Positions 52,475 through 61,597 of a stretch of DNA of 64,000 bases are shown one piece after another. Below the pieces are notes generated by a model that searched no databases, was not told where the DNA came from, and saw only the letters and a list, made by a program, of their open reading frames with translations. Source of the DNA: Foetidibacter luteolus (lineage in GTDB: Bacteria; Bacteroidota; Bacteroidia; Chitinophagales; Chitinophagaceae); contig NZ_VVIP01000034.1 in NCBI RefSeq assembly GCF_009650435.1, positions 1 to 64,000 of the forward strand, written 5' to 3'. A program made the position numbers and the translations under genes. Each line of letters starts with the position of its first letter. Position 1 is the stretch's first letter.

Positions 52475-53656
52475 CTAAAAAACGGTAATGGCAGTTTCCG
52501 CGCCCTTTCTTTCAGCGGAAACATAACCTGCGTAAATGGTGGCAATAACATCGGCGGCAAGCCTGCTATCACTTTCTACAGCTTCGCCATAAGCGGCGGC
52601 GCGGTAAAAATTTTCCATCTCGTGCTGGTAACCGGCAAACCAGCCTTCATCTGGCGAAATGTACGACCACCCCTGCTTGGTTTCTGTTTTTTCAACCACG
52701 TACACATTGTCAAAATGCGACTGGGAAGGCGTGTAGGATTGCATTGCCGTATTAGGATTAATATGGCAAATGGTTCTGTGGTTGGTAGTGTTTACTTCAA
52801 TCCAGTTATGTACGCCACCCAGCACCAGTTCACCCGCAAAGAGGCTTGCCACCGTACCGTCTTCAAAAACCAGGTGCATCATAGCCAGGTCTTCGGTATC
52901 CTGGTAAGTAGTACGCAGGTAGCCTTCGTTTTTAAAAGTAGGCATACGGGTAATGGCATGGGTGCGGGCCGTGATGCTTACCGGCCGTATAGCTTTGCCA
53001 TGGCGGGCCTTACCTTCCACATGCTTAAAATATATAGCTGCTGCCAGCGGATGGCAGCCCTTGCCTATCATAGAGCCGCCGCCTGAAAATTTCCATTGGC
53101 CATAGGTTAATGAATGTGAGCCCGAATGCGACTGCTCACCATGCATCCACAATATTTGTGCGCCGGTTTTTTCCAGAAGTTCTCTTTGTTTTTGAACGGC
53201 CGGGGCATACACCCAGTTTTCCGCATACATAATAACGCCTTTGCTTTGCTTTTCCGCATCCAGCATCCTTTGTATGCTTTCCATAGCGGCGGCAAGCCCC
53301 TGCTCTTTGGGGAATGTATCGCCATTAAAGCCAGGCGTACCATCTCCAAAATAACCGGTAAAAGGCTTTTCAACCACCACATGTTTGTTTTGCTGCAGGG
53401 CTTTAACAACAATAGGCTCATGCGTTACCGGCGGCGTGCAAATATGCAGCAGGTCGCACTGCGCTATCAGCTCATCCATGTCATCAAAAGCCTTCAAGCC
53501 CCTCGGACTGGTAAAAGCCTCCAGCTTTTCCCTTGTGGGTGACCATGCGCCCACCAACTCGACCTTAGTGCTAAACACACGCTGCAGGGCATCGTAGTGA
53601 AACTTAGCAGCGAACCCTGAACCGATAAAGCCGGCCCTGATACTTTTTTTGTTCAT
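52475..53656 (-). CDS. Gfo/Idh/MocA-family oxidoreductase
   Basis: 393 residues. The NAD-binding half opens with IRAGFIGSGFAAKFHYDAL and has LLHICTPPVTHEPI and HVVVEKPFTG (EKP motif, catalytic Lys). An insertion (YFGDGTPGFNGDTFPKEQG) follows EKPF. The C-terminal half has KFSGGGSMIGKGCHPLAA with the catalytic-type His. It oxidises or reduces sugars or sugar acids; substrate unknown. The middle gene of the operon with the cytochrome-type lipoprotein and the hexuronate-type transporter. Confidence 0.88.
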   Translation of the reverse strand: MNKKSIRAGFIGSGFAAKFHYDALQRVFSTKVELVGAWSPTREKLEAFTSPRGLKAFDDMDELIAQCDLLHICTPPVTHEPIVVKALQQNKHVVVEKPFTGYFGDGTPGFNGDTFPKEQGLAAAMESIQRMLDAEKQSKGVIMYAENWVYAPAVQKQRELLEKTGAQILWMHGEQSHSGSHSLTYGQWKFSGGGSMIGKGCHPLAAAIYFKHVEGKARHGKAIRPVSITARTHAITRMPTFKNEGYLRTTYQDTEDLAMMHLVFEDGTVASLFAGELVLGGVHNWIEVNTTNHRTICHINPNTAMQSYTPSQSHFDNVYVVEKTETKQGWSYISPDEGWFAGYQHEMENFYRAAAYGEAVESDSRLAADVIATIYAGYVSAERKGAETAITVF

Positions 53657-53682
53657 ATAGCCTTGTTTTACTAACAGCTTAT

Positions 53683-55995
53683 TTACTTTATCTGCTCCAG
53701 TTCTTCCATGGTAAAAGTCTTCTGCCTGTCTTTATATTTTTTGCGGACAGCAGTAACATCAGCCGCGTTTATTTTGGAAGCTTTGTTGTTCCATGCATTG
53801 CGCACAAAACTTAATACCTGGGCAATGTCCTCATCAGAAAACTCATCGTTGGCGCCAATGCCCGGCATATCCCCGCTTATCTCCGGCGCTTTATACAATT
53901 TACCGGCTACCTTAACAGGCCCGGTTAAACCATATAACACTATCGGTAACAGTTTATTCTTATCGCCCAATACCCAATCAGATGTATTCAAGGGTGGCGC
54001 CAGCGCGGTAACGCCATTGCCATCGGCGCCATGGCATGTTTGGCAAACAGACTGGTACACTTTAGCACCCCTGGGAAATTGTTTGGCCAGCCTTTCAAAA
54101 TTGCCCGCATTAGCGGCTTTGCTTATGTCTTCAAACACCTTTTTAAAGCGCCGTACCATAACTGTGGCAGTATCTGTAGCGCCGGCAAAAACATTATCGT
54201 AAAACGCCTTTTCTTCTTTGTACAGGCTGCTGATGATGGCATCTGCCACATAACGGTTGGAAGGATATTGCCCGGCCAGGCGTATCAGCAGGCTATTCGC
54301 CGCCGTTTTGCTGAAAGGCCGGATACTTTTTGCCAGGAAAGCTATGTAGGGTGCAATCACAGAATCTTTCTCCGCAACCATGGAATCCAGTACCTGGACA
54401 ACCTGTTTGTAATTAGCGCTGTTAACAACAGCGGGCAACACCGCCAGCCCCTGCATTTTTACATTGCGTTGGGTTGAATGCAGCAGTGGCCATACATCTG
54501 GCAGGGTTAAGGCGTGCAACCCTTCCAGGGTCCATACCGCATGCGTAATAAACAGCGGGTTAGCAGCATCTTTCAATGCCTGCCGCAGCGCAGGCACTAC
54601 GGCAAGGTCTTTGGCATCAACTATTGTTTGCTGAGCCTGGTTACGCACCCACCCATTGTTATTGCCAAGCATGCTTACCAGCAGGGCAGGCTCAACAGGC
54701 AGCGTTTGCATTTCCGGCCGTGAACCACGAGGGATTACTTTGTAAATGCGGCCACAGTTTAATGGCTGGGTAAGCGCCCTTTCTTTTATCTCATTTTTAA
54801 GGTAAGGCGTAAGGTATGTTTTATGCTGTATAATACCGCGGTACATATCCACTATATAAAGCGCACCATCCGGGCCATTATACAGGTTAACAGGGCGAAA
54901 GCGTTCATCTTCACTGGCAAGAAACTCTTTGCGTTCATACGCTTGTTTTCCTTTTATCACATTACCGTTTTCTTCCAGCAGGTTTCGTTTGATGAGGTTG
55001 GCAGAAGGCTCTGCCACAAACGCGTTGCCCTGGTAAGATGGGCCCAGTAAACCGCCTTCATAGATAAGGGGGCCGCAGGCCGCGGTAAAATTAACCAGGC
55101 GCAGGCTGTCGTCCAATACATCCTTCATATAACCACGGTTAACGCCCGGCGTTGGCCTGGTGGGATATACCCTGTTGTCTTCAACAATTTTTGCCACAAA
55201 ACCTGCCACACCACGCTGGTTGCTGTTACCTGCCCCAAAGCCGGGCGGAAAGAAATCTCCCAGCAGGTCTTCTGAATTGGTATTGTAAAAAAGCCTTCCA
55301 TAATTATCCTGGGATATACCCCACTGCCCTCTGAAATGTGTACGTTCAATCAGCCATTTATCTCCCTCCTTGCGGTAACGTTTGGATGATTTGGCGTTGT
55401 ATATCCAGTTATCAAGCGCCCTGAATAACCCGTTAGGCTGATGCTCCACATTACCACCTTCTGCATAAGCGGCATCCACCAGTGTTCTGCCTGTGGGCTT
55501 ATCATCCTTCATGGTATAGTACCATAACTTAGGCGGCTCGGCCACCAAAAGCCCTCCTTCCACAAAACAAATGGCACGTGGCAACACCAGGGAGTCAAGA
55601 AAAACCTTACTGTCATCCATGATGCCGTCATGGTTGTTATCGCTCAGTATTACCACTTTGCCTGTAGGCAGGTCTTCACCGGTGCCAACCGTATCGGGCA
55701 TGTAGTCCATCATCTCCACTACCCACATCCTTCCTTTATTATCAAAGCTCAGTGCCACGGGCGCCGCTATCAGCGGTTCCGATGCCGCCAGCTTAACTTC
55801 CAGCCCTTCTTCCACTTTCATTTTTCCAATCGCTTTATCAGCCGGCAGCACTTCCGCCTCCGGTATAAGTTTTCGCATGGATAAAGAGTCACCCGTTTTA
55901 TCTTTTACCGGTGCTGTTCCACATCCACTAAGCAACACATTGGCGGCAATACAAAATACGAACGGCCAGTAAAATGGATAGCAAATACGATTCAT
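53683..55995 (-). CDS. PVC-type heme-binding dehydrogenase lipoprotein
   Basis: 770 residues. The signal ends in a lipobox (AANVLLSGC), so it is a lipoprotein. Residues ~55-400 look like the six-bladed propeller of membrane-bound dehydrogenases (LKLAASEPLIAAPVALSFD, RMWVVEMMDYMPD, DGIMDDSKVF, GPDGALYIVDMYRGIIQHK). Residues ~430-610 are HEAT-like helical repeats (NNGWVRNQAQQTI, HAVWTLEGL). A c-type cytochrome with VCQTCHGADGNG and MPGIGANDEFSDEDIAQVLSFV ends the protein; the single CxxCH and the distal Met fit one heme. It is first in the operon, so it may pass electrons from a sugar or sugar acid oxidation at the cell surface. Confidence 0.86.
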   Translation of the reverse strand: MNRICYPFYWPFVFCIAANVLLSGCGTAPVKDKTGDSLSMRKLIPEAEVLPADKAIGKMKVEEGLEVKLAASEPLIAAPVALSFDNKGRMWVVEMMDYMPDTVGTGEDLPTGKVVILSDNNHDGIMDDSKVFLDSLVLPRAICFVEGGLLVAEPPKLWYYTMKDDKPTGRTLVDAAYAEGGNVEHQPNGLFRALDNWIYNAKSSKRYRKEGDKWLIERTHFRGQWGISQDNYGRLFYNTNSEDLLGDFFPPGFGAGNSNQRGVAGFVAKIVEDNRVYPTRPTPGVNRGYMKDVLDDSLRLVNFTAACGPLIYEGGLLGPSYQGNAFVAEPSANLIKRNLLEENGNVIKGKQAYERKEFLASEDERFRPVNLYNGPDGALYIVDMYRGIIQHKTYLTPYLKNEIKERALTQPLNCGRIYKVIPRGSRPEMQTLPVEPALLVSMLGNNNGWVRNQAQQTIVDAKDLAVVPALRQALKDAANPLFITHAVWTLEGLHALTLPDVWPLLHSTQRNVKMQGLAVLPAVVNSANYKQVVQVLDSMVAEKDSVIAPYIAFLAKSIRPFSKTAANSLLIRLAGQYPSNRYVADAIISSLYKEEKAFYDNVFAGATDTATVMVRRFKKVFEDISKAANAGNFERLAKQFPRGAKVYQSVCQTCHGADGNGVTALAPPLNTSDWVLGDKNKLLPIVLYGLTGPVKVAGKLYKAPEISGDMPGIGANDEFSDEDIAQVLSFVRNAWNNKASKINAADVTAVRKKYKDRQKTFTMEELEQIK

Positions 55996-56292
55996 TGGTT
56001 ATATGTTAGGAGCTACCGGCAAACAATCGGCGCTGAAATTTATTGCGTTACAACCGGATATGTCGTCAAACATCGGTGAAACTATGCTTTTTTTCTACCA
56101 TGATTTACCTTAACCAGCAGGCATTCCATTTCAAACGTTGTAAATAAAATCAACAGTTTAAAAACCCGGCCAAGAGAATGGTGTATTGAAAAGGATTATC
56201 ATCCGCATGCATCAACGATACCCGGTGAATCATTTATTCAACAGCAGAGATTATTGGGGGCTTTCAGTTGCAGTATTTCAATGTAGCAGCAG

Positions 56293-56373
56293 TCCCGGCT
56301 TTTCACTACAAGTCCTCACCACCTCCGCTAAGGCTCCGGTGGTTGCGGGCTTTCCGTTTCAATCCGGCAGCCA
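56293..56373 (-). repeat. GGGAT-type dispersed repeat, copy G, diverged
   Basis: Reverse complement contains GGATTGAAACGGAAAGCCCG and GAGGACTTGTAGTG, closest to copy F. It is the left border of the palindromic array. Confidence 0.65.
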
Positions 56374-56421
56374 TTGGGCGATAGAATTGCTATGGGGCTT
56401 TGCCCGCAGGGTAGCATTAGT

Positions 56422-56994
56422 AGTTCAATGTTCTTTTGTTTAAAGTTCAATATTGGTAGCCCTTCCATTTTAGGTGAACCCGGGTAGATTTTAAAAGCCT
56501 GAAAGGCTTTACTAATAATAGCCCCGGTTGCAAACCGGGGTTACCGGCAAACATAATACCCCAACCCTGAAGGGGTTGAATATGTAAAAGTTCAACCCCT
56601 TCAGGGTTGTTGCAGTATGCGTTTTTTAACCACGGGTTTCACCCGTGGCTATTGTTATTTTGCCCTTCGGGCAAGGGGAAAAGCTTATTTCATCTACTAA
56701 CATGCCGCCCCGATGGGGCTTTGATTGTTTAGTGTTCTTTTGTTTAAAGTTCAATGTTGGCAGCACTGCCACTTTAGGTGAACCCGGGCAGGTTTTAAAA
56801 GCCTGAAAGGCTTTACTAATAATAGCCCCGGTTACAAACCGGGGTTACCGGCAAAAATAATATCCCAACCCTGAAGGGGTTGAACTTTTACATATTCAAC
56901 CCCTTCATGGTTGTTGCACTATACGCTCTTTAACCACGGACTTCACCCGTGGCTATTGTTATTTTGCCCTTCGGGCAAGGGGAAAAGCTTATTT
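56422..56994 (+). repeat. Tandem palindromic-word array, two units
   Basis: Two ~270-300-bp units. Each has, in order, TTTTGTTTAAAGTTCAAT, a GGTGAACCCGGG block, AAGCCTGAAAGGCTTT, GCCCCGGTT-(A/G)C-AAACCGGGG, CAACCCTGAAGGGGTTGAA, AACCACGG-(G/A)-CTTCACCCGTGG-type and TGCCCTTCGGGCAAGG. Nearly every word is a small hairpin. Words of this kind occur between genes in many Bacteroidota; no coding sequence is present. Confidence 0.9.
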
Positions 56995-57124
56995 AATTTA
57001 AAGTTGAATGTTTGCAGGCTCTGCCACTTTATGGCACTTGCACTTCATAGCCCCAAAGCAAACTAAACCACTTACCAATCTGGTAACCTGCAACTGGTAA
57101 CCGGTATCTTTCCAAACCCATGAA

Positions 57125-57245
57125 AAACATATCGCACCTACGGCGCTCCCTTTACATAGCGTTTTCCTTACCTACTAACATGACGCCTCTACGAGGCTTT
57201 GCTTGTTCAATGTTCATTTGTTTAAAGTTTAATGTTAGCAGCGGG
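57125..57245 (+). repeat. 'Cacctacggcgctc' / 'ttgtttaaagtt' intergenic repeat
   Basis: ATCGCACCTACGGCGCTC, CTAACATGACGCCTCTACG, TTCATTTGTTTAAAGTTTAATG: the same chain as 24077-24245. Confidence 0.7.
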
Positions 57246-57342
57246 TATTGAAGAGCTTCTGCACTTCATCATTCAAACAAATTATAAGCCTTTTAAACTT
57301 CAACAGACCGGCAACCAGCTACCTGTAACCGGCAACTGTCTT

Positions 57343-57454
57343 TCGGGTGAGGGATTGAAGCGGAAAGCCCACAGCCACGAGGCACGAGTGGCGAGGACTT
57401 GTAGCGGAAAGCCCGGCCCCTTGCGCAGCTTGGGGACACCCCCTGAACATTTTT
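57343..57454 (+). repeat. GGGAT-type dispersed repeat, copy F
   Basis: CGGGTGAGGGATTGAAGCGG, AAAGCCCACAGCC, GAGGACTTGTAGCGG, AAAGCCCGGCCCC and TTGCGCAGCTTGGGGACACC. It is oriented opposite to copy G and ends ~115 bp before the sialidase-like gene. Confidence 0.85.
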
Positions 57455-57568
57455 GTTATTTCTTACACAGGCAACCAACGAGGCATTCGAAACAGGGAGG
57501 CCTGCGTAACACGGCTGGGTAACCAATGCACCCATTGCCTTATTTTTGACGCAAAAATTAACCTGGCT

Positions 57569-59419
57569 TTGAAACACTTACTTCTTGTTGTACAATTTTT
57601 CTTCTGCTTTAATTTGGTAATAACGGCGCAAACCGGAAGCGCTTATGAACCGGTGAGGTACATTGGGGGCGAAACTATTGACCCAAGTGTACATGAGGGC
57701 CGCCTGCGCTATGCAATTGGCGTTGAAAACAGGCAGACCATGCGTGCCAACCGCACACACCCGGAACATGCCGATGGTTACGGGTGGACGTACAACCATG
57801 CTTCTAACCTGTGTTACTGGAACAATACATTCTATCAGCAATACCTGAGCAACCCGGTTGACGAGCATGTGGCGCCGGGGCAAACGCTTATGATTACATC
57901 CCGCGACGGACGGCACTGGGGCAAGCCTGAAGTAGTGTTTCCCCCTTATACACCGCCGCCGGGGGTTACCATTCCGGATGGTTATAAGGGCTACATGATG
58001 CACCAGCGCATGGGCTTTTATACATCACCAGGCGGGCGCCTGCTGGTGCTGGCTTTTTATGGGCATACAGAAGACCCTTTTGGCAAAGGCGGTATTGGAA
58101 GAGTGGTGCGTGAAGCTTACAAAGATGGCAGCTACGGACCTATTTATTTTATTCGCTACGAAAGTGAAGCGCAATGGAATGAAACGAACACCAGTTATCC
58201 CTTCTACAAGAAATCTGCCGATACCGGCTTTGTGAAAGCCTGTGAAGCCTTGCTGGCCGACCCGCTTACCACTTTTCAATGGTATGATGAAGACCATGGC
58301 ATAGATGGATTTTACAACAACAAAAAATCAGGGCAGGCGCTCTCTTATTATCACCGCAAGGATGGCAATGTAGTTGCGCTTTGGAAAAAATCGCTTTCGG
58401 CAATTTCGAAAGATGGCGGCAAAAATTTTTCTGACCCTGTAAAAGTTCCCACCTTTCTTATGTCGGGCGGAAAGCAGTGGGGGCAACAAACGGATGACGG
58501 ACGATATGCGATTTGCTATAACCCCATTGAGCAAACACAATACCGCTACCCGCTGGCTATTGTTACCGGTGATGATGGTATTATATACAACCACCTGCTG
58601 CTGGTACAGGGCGAAGTTCCGCTGCGCCGCTTCAGCGGACGATGGAAGGACTTTGGGCCATGTTATATGCGTGGAATAGCTGAAGGTAACGGTAACCCGC
58701 CGGGTAACGATATGTGGCTGAGCTATACCATGAATAAGGAAGACGTTTGGATAAGCCGGATACCCTTGCCTGTTAAGTATGCTGTTAAGGGCAAAGTGAC
58801 TGACGATTTTGATAACCTGCCATTAGACGGGGCAGTGCCGGACTGGAATATTTATTCGCCGGCATGGGCGCCGGTTACTGTTGTTGCTTCGCCGGGAAAA
58901 GCGGGCAAATCGCTACAGCTATTTGACCAGGATTTATATGATTATGCCCGTGCCATACGCGTATTTGAAGAAGGCGCCCGTATAGAAGCTTCTTTTAACG
59001 TGTATGCGGATACGGCTAACAGCGGCCGTTTGGAATGCGAATTAACGGACAGGTTTGGCAACCGGCCGGTAAGGTTGCGCTTTGATGAAACAGGGCAGGT
59101 TATAGCTGCCGTTGGCAGTGTTGAAAAACGGGTGTATACTTATGCGAAAGGCAAATGGATGCATATAAAGCTGGAGATTGAAGCTACCCTTAACGGCAAT
59201 TATTCTTTGTTTATTGATGGTAAGGCAGCAGTTAAAAATGCACCACTAACAGAAGCGGTTACAAGCCTGGAGCGGCTATCCTTCCGCACAGGCGAATACC
59301 GCAATATTCCCACCCGGCAAACGGCCAACGAAACGAATGACCCTCCATTACCCGGTTGTGATGTGCCCGCAAAGCCAACAGTTTTTTATGTTGATGATGT
59401 TACTGCAGGCAAAAAATAG
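57569..59419 (+). CDS. Secreted sialidase-like (BNR) protein with C-terminal beta-sandwich
   Basis: 616 residues with a TTG start that places a clean signal peptide first (KHLLLVVQFFFCFNLVITAQ); no ATG lies just upstream. Residues ~25-420 look like a propeller with Asp-box-like turns (SRDGRHWGKPEVVF, SKDGGKNFSDPVKV, TDDGRYAICYN). The C-terminal ~190 residues (VTDDFDNLPLDG..., FNVYADTANSGRLECELTDRFGNRPVRLRFDE) resemble a jelly-roll or LamG-like sugar-binding module. It is secreted; substrate unknown, and 'sialidase' is a fold-level label only. A TATTTTTG box at 57541-57548 is a possible -7 element. It is separated from the MFS/oxidoreductase operon by repeats and is transcribed away from it. 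Confidence 0.7.
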   Translation: MKHLLLVVQFFFCFNLVITAQTGSAYEPVRYIGGETIDPSVHEGRLRYAIGVENRQTMRANRTHPEHADGYGWTYNHASNLCYWNNTFYQQYLSNPVDEHVAPGQTLMITSRDGRHWGKPEVVFPPYTPPPGVTIPDGYKGYMMHQRMGFYTSPGGRLLVLAFYGHTEDPFGKGGIGRVVREAYKDGSYGPIYFIRYESEAQWNETNTSYPFYKKSADTGFVKACEALLADPLTTFQWYDEDHGIDGFYNNKKSGQALSYYHRKDGNVVALWKKSLSAISKDGGKNFSDPVKVPTFLMSGGKQWGQQTDDGRYAICYNPIEQTQYRYPLAIVTGDDGIIYNHLLLVQGEVPLRRFSGRWKDFGPCYMRGIAEGNGNPPGNDMWLSYTMNKEDVWISRIPLPVKYAVKGKVTDDFDNLPLDGAVPDWNIYSPAWAPVTVVASPGKAGKSLQLFDQDLYDYARAIRVFEEGARIEASFNVYADTANSGRLECELTDRFGNRPVRLRFDETGQVIAAVGSVEKRVYTYAKGKWMHIKLEIEATLNGNYSLFIDGKAAVKNAPLTEAVTSLERLSFRTGEYRNIPTRQTANETNDPPLPGCDVPAKPTVFYVDDVTAGKK

Positions 59420-59776
59420 TAGTGATATTTTTTTGAAGCAGATGCGCATGAACAGGGACAACCAATAAAAAATCCTGCAAATATTGTGTATTTACAGGGA
59501 GAGAAATAGATTGCGTAAGCCGAAAAGTCGGGATGACTGGATTCGAATATTATTAATAACCATCTATCAGTCAATGTTTTGTGTTATTGCAAATTTTAAA
59601 CTCACCGGATCACTCACCGTAGAAAAGGTACAAAGAACTATACGCAAAATAATGAAATTGTTTCTAATTTGTTACAGTCTCCTATACCCGTTAAAGCGAA
59701 TCTCTACCCGAGTGGGTGAAGCTGGTGCGGAAGAAAACTTTAAGCATGGATATATTCTGCTATATTTAAATCTATA
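59420..59776. other. Gap without a supported gene
   Basis: Low-complexity AT-rich sequence. A 99-codon plus-strand frame overlaps the region but its product looks random (no conserved pattern, rare codons). The truncated receiver begins at the right edge. Confidence 0.4.
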
Positions 59777-59926
59777 TCATTGATCGCTCCGGTAAATTAG
59801 GCGGGTGAAGTTAAAACCAGGAAATGGACAAGTTGGGCCGCCTCGATGGTCTTTATTGAGCAGCCGTTGCAGCAGTTCCGCATCCACTGGATCATCCTCC
59901 AATAAAATCACTTTAAGCAGATCCAT
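59777..59926 (-). pseudogene. Truncated response-regulator receiver
   Basis: 49 residues: MDLLKVILLEDDPVDAELLQ, then RLLNKD and an unrelated tail (HRGGPTCPFPGFNF). The beginning is the beta1-alpha1 element of a CheY-like domain with the acidic pair (EDDP), as in the kinase's own receiver (LKILHVEDLPTDAALV). The phosphorylation site, later strands and the Lys are absent. It is too short to fold as a receiver. It is probably a remnant of a duplicated regulator of the adjacent kinase cluster. Confidence 0.5.
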
Positions 59927-60045
59927 GTAAAAATAATTTAAGTCCGATAATATGTTAAGGACAAAAACCTCAAGATCTCCGAAATCCGAGGCAAAGATTT
60001 CCCCCGGAAACTCTTTAAACGTTGAACTTTTAACAAATATGCTGC

Positions 60046-61584
60046 TTAAAATTTAAGCATAGGCAGGTTAAGCGTAAAGCTGCTCCCCTTACCGCTGCAG
60101 CTCTCTGCACAGATTGTACCACCGGCTGCTTCGGCAAGTGTTTTGACCAGACATAAACCCATGCCGGCACCCGAAAGCTCTTTATCAAAACGCTCGTACA
60201 TTCCGAAGAGCCGGTCTTTGTTTTTGGCAATGTCAATGCCTTTGCCATTGTCACAAACAGTTATCCTGTATTCTCCCTGGTCAGTATACAGAGAAACACT
60301 GATCTGGCAGCGCCTTTTTTCGTGGCGGAAACGTACGGCATTTTCGAAGAGCTGCAGAAGAATATCTGTGAGCATGCCGCGATTAGTATGTATAATGTCA
60401 ATGCCAATGAAGCCGCAGCTAATCTCTGCCTGCTGTCCGTGGATGCGAAGGATTTTTGAGGCTGTTTCGCTGACCAAGTATGCAAAATCTATGTCTTCCC
60501 TCTTTTCCATATTTCTGCTGCTGTACCTGAGGATGTTATTCAGGTCTAACACAACGCGGTCCAGCCCAATTGTCACTGATGACAACGCCTCGGTATAAAG
60601 CTTCCTTTCTCGTTCTGTCAGGGCGCCCCCGGTCAGTTCCGCCGTCAACCCAATGATGTTGGCAACCGGTGCCCTTAGGTTATGCGAAACTATAAATGCA
60701 AACCGTTCCAGCGCTTGGTTACGCCTGGCCAGATCCTGCGCAACTTTTTCTTTGAGAATTTCCTCCTGCTTGCGCATACTGATATCCGTAATGGCCATGA
60801 CCATACCCATACTTTGCGAGTCGGATCCGGCAATATTGAACCATCGCACGTAATACCAGCGGCGGCAACCGTCAGGAAGGTCGTAGCAGATTTCATAAGA
60901 GGTAGTATGTCCTAGGATAGTTTTCTGCATAATCGAATGAATTTCCTGCTGCCTTTCTGAAGGAAAATAGGAAAGCGCGTCGGTATGTTCCCTGAGTTCC
61001 TTTCCAAAAAGGATCAGCGCCAGCTGCGATGCAAGCGGGTTAAAGGATTTTACTTTCATGGACCTTCCAATCAAGATGTATGCCGTATCCGTATTACAAA
61101 AAATGGTATTTAGGTTGGCCTCGGACTCGTGTAGTTTGCTTAGTGCATCAATAGCGATGGCTGTGCTTTTCCGGATGTCTATTAACCCTTTTGCCTTTTC
61201 CTGGGTTAGTCGCCATTTTTCCATAGCAGCTATTACAGCGCGTGGCAGTCGTTCCATCCGGTCTTTGAGGATGTAATCGTCTGCACCCAGACTTAAGAGC
61301 CCCGCAGCAGCATTGTCCGGCACTGTTGCTGTGACCAGAATAAAGGGGATTGGCCAGCCTTTTTCACGAACATAACGAAGAGCTTCCCTTGAATTAAATG
61401 CTGGAAGCGAGTGGTCACAGAGAATAAGGTCGGGCCGCGTCTTTTCGAGACTTGAGATAAACTGCTCTTTTTTATCAACGACAAAAATTTCACAGCAGAT
61501 GCCTCCTTTCTCCAACACGCGCCGCACCAAGGCTGCGTCAGTTGGGAGATCTTCGACGTGCAAAATTTTGAGAGGAACATTCAT
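60046..61584 (-). CDS. Receiver-PAS-histidine kinase hybrid
   Basis: 512 residues from the ATG at 61584, which begins MNVPLKILHVEDLPTDAAL, 13 bp after the preceding regulator's stop. Order: receiver (1-~120; phospho-Asp in LILCDHSLPAFNSREAL, Lys in YILKDRMERL), a PAS domain (~160-290; NLNTIFCNTDTAYILIGRSMKV ... MGMVMAITDISMRKQEE), then HisKA with His in FIVSHNLRAPVANIIGL and a HATPase_c domain (LFENAVRFRHEKR, VCDNGKGID, GAGMGLCLVKTL, GKGSSFTLNL). It has no membrane segment, so it senses an internal signal or acts as a relay. It is co-transcribed with the single-domain regulator. Confidence 0.9.
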   Translation of the reverse strand: MNVPLKILHVEDLPTDAALVRRVLEKGGICCEIFVVDKKEQFISSLEKTRPDLILCDHSLPAFNSREALRYVREKGWPIPFILVTATVPDNAAAGLLSLGADDYILKDRMERLPRAVIAAMEKWRLTQEKAKGLIDIRKSTAIAIDALSKLHESEANLNTIFCNTDTAYILIGRSMKVKSFNPLASQLALILFGKELREHTDALSYFPSERQQEIHSIMQKTILGHTTSYEICYDLPDGCRRWYYVRWFNIAGSDSQSMGMVMAITDISMRKQEEILKEKVAQDLARRNQALERFAFIVSHNLRAPVANIIGLTAELTGGALTERERKLYTEALSSVTIGLDRVVLDLNNILRYSSRNMEKREDIDFAYLVSETASKILRIHGQQAEISCGFIGIDIIHTNRGMLTDILLQLFENAVRFRHEKRRCQISVSLYTDQGEYRITVCDNGKGIDIAKNKDRLFGMYERFDKELSGAGMGLCLVKTLAEAAGGTICAESCSGKGSSFTLNLPMLKF

Positions 61585-61597
61585 AAAGCTCTGATAT

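Noticed and set aside
56422..56994. Possible coding region (long frames through the palindromic array)
   Set aside because: The sequence is a chain of inverted-repeat words with frame-independent structure and no conserved protein pattern.
59484..59783. 99-codon plus-strand frame
   Set aside because: The product looks random and its end overlaps the truncated receiver on the other strand, which has a recognisable motif.
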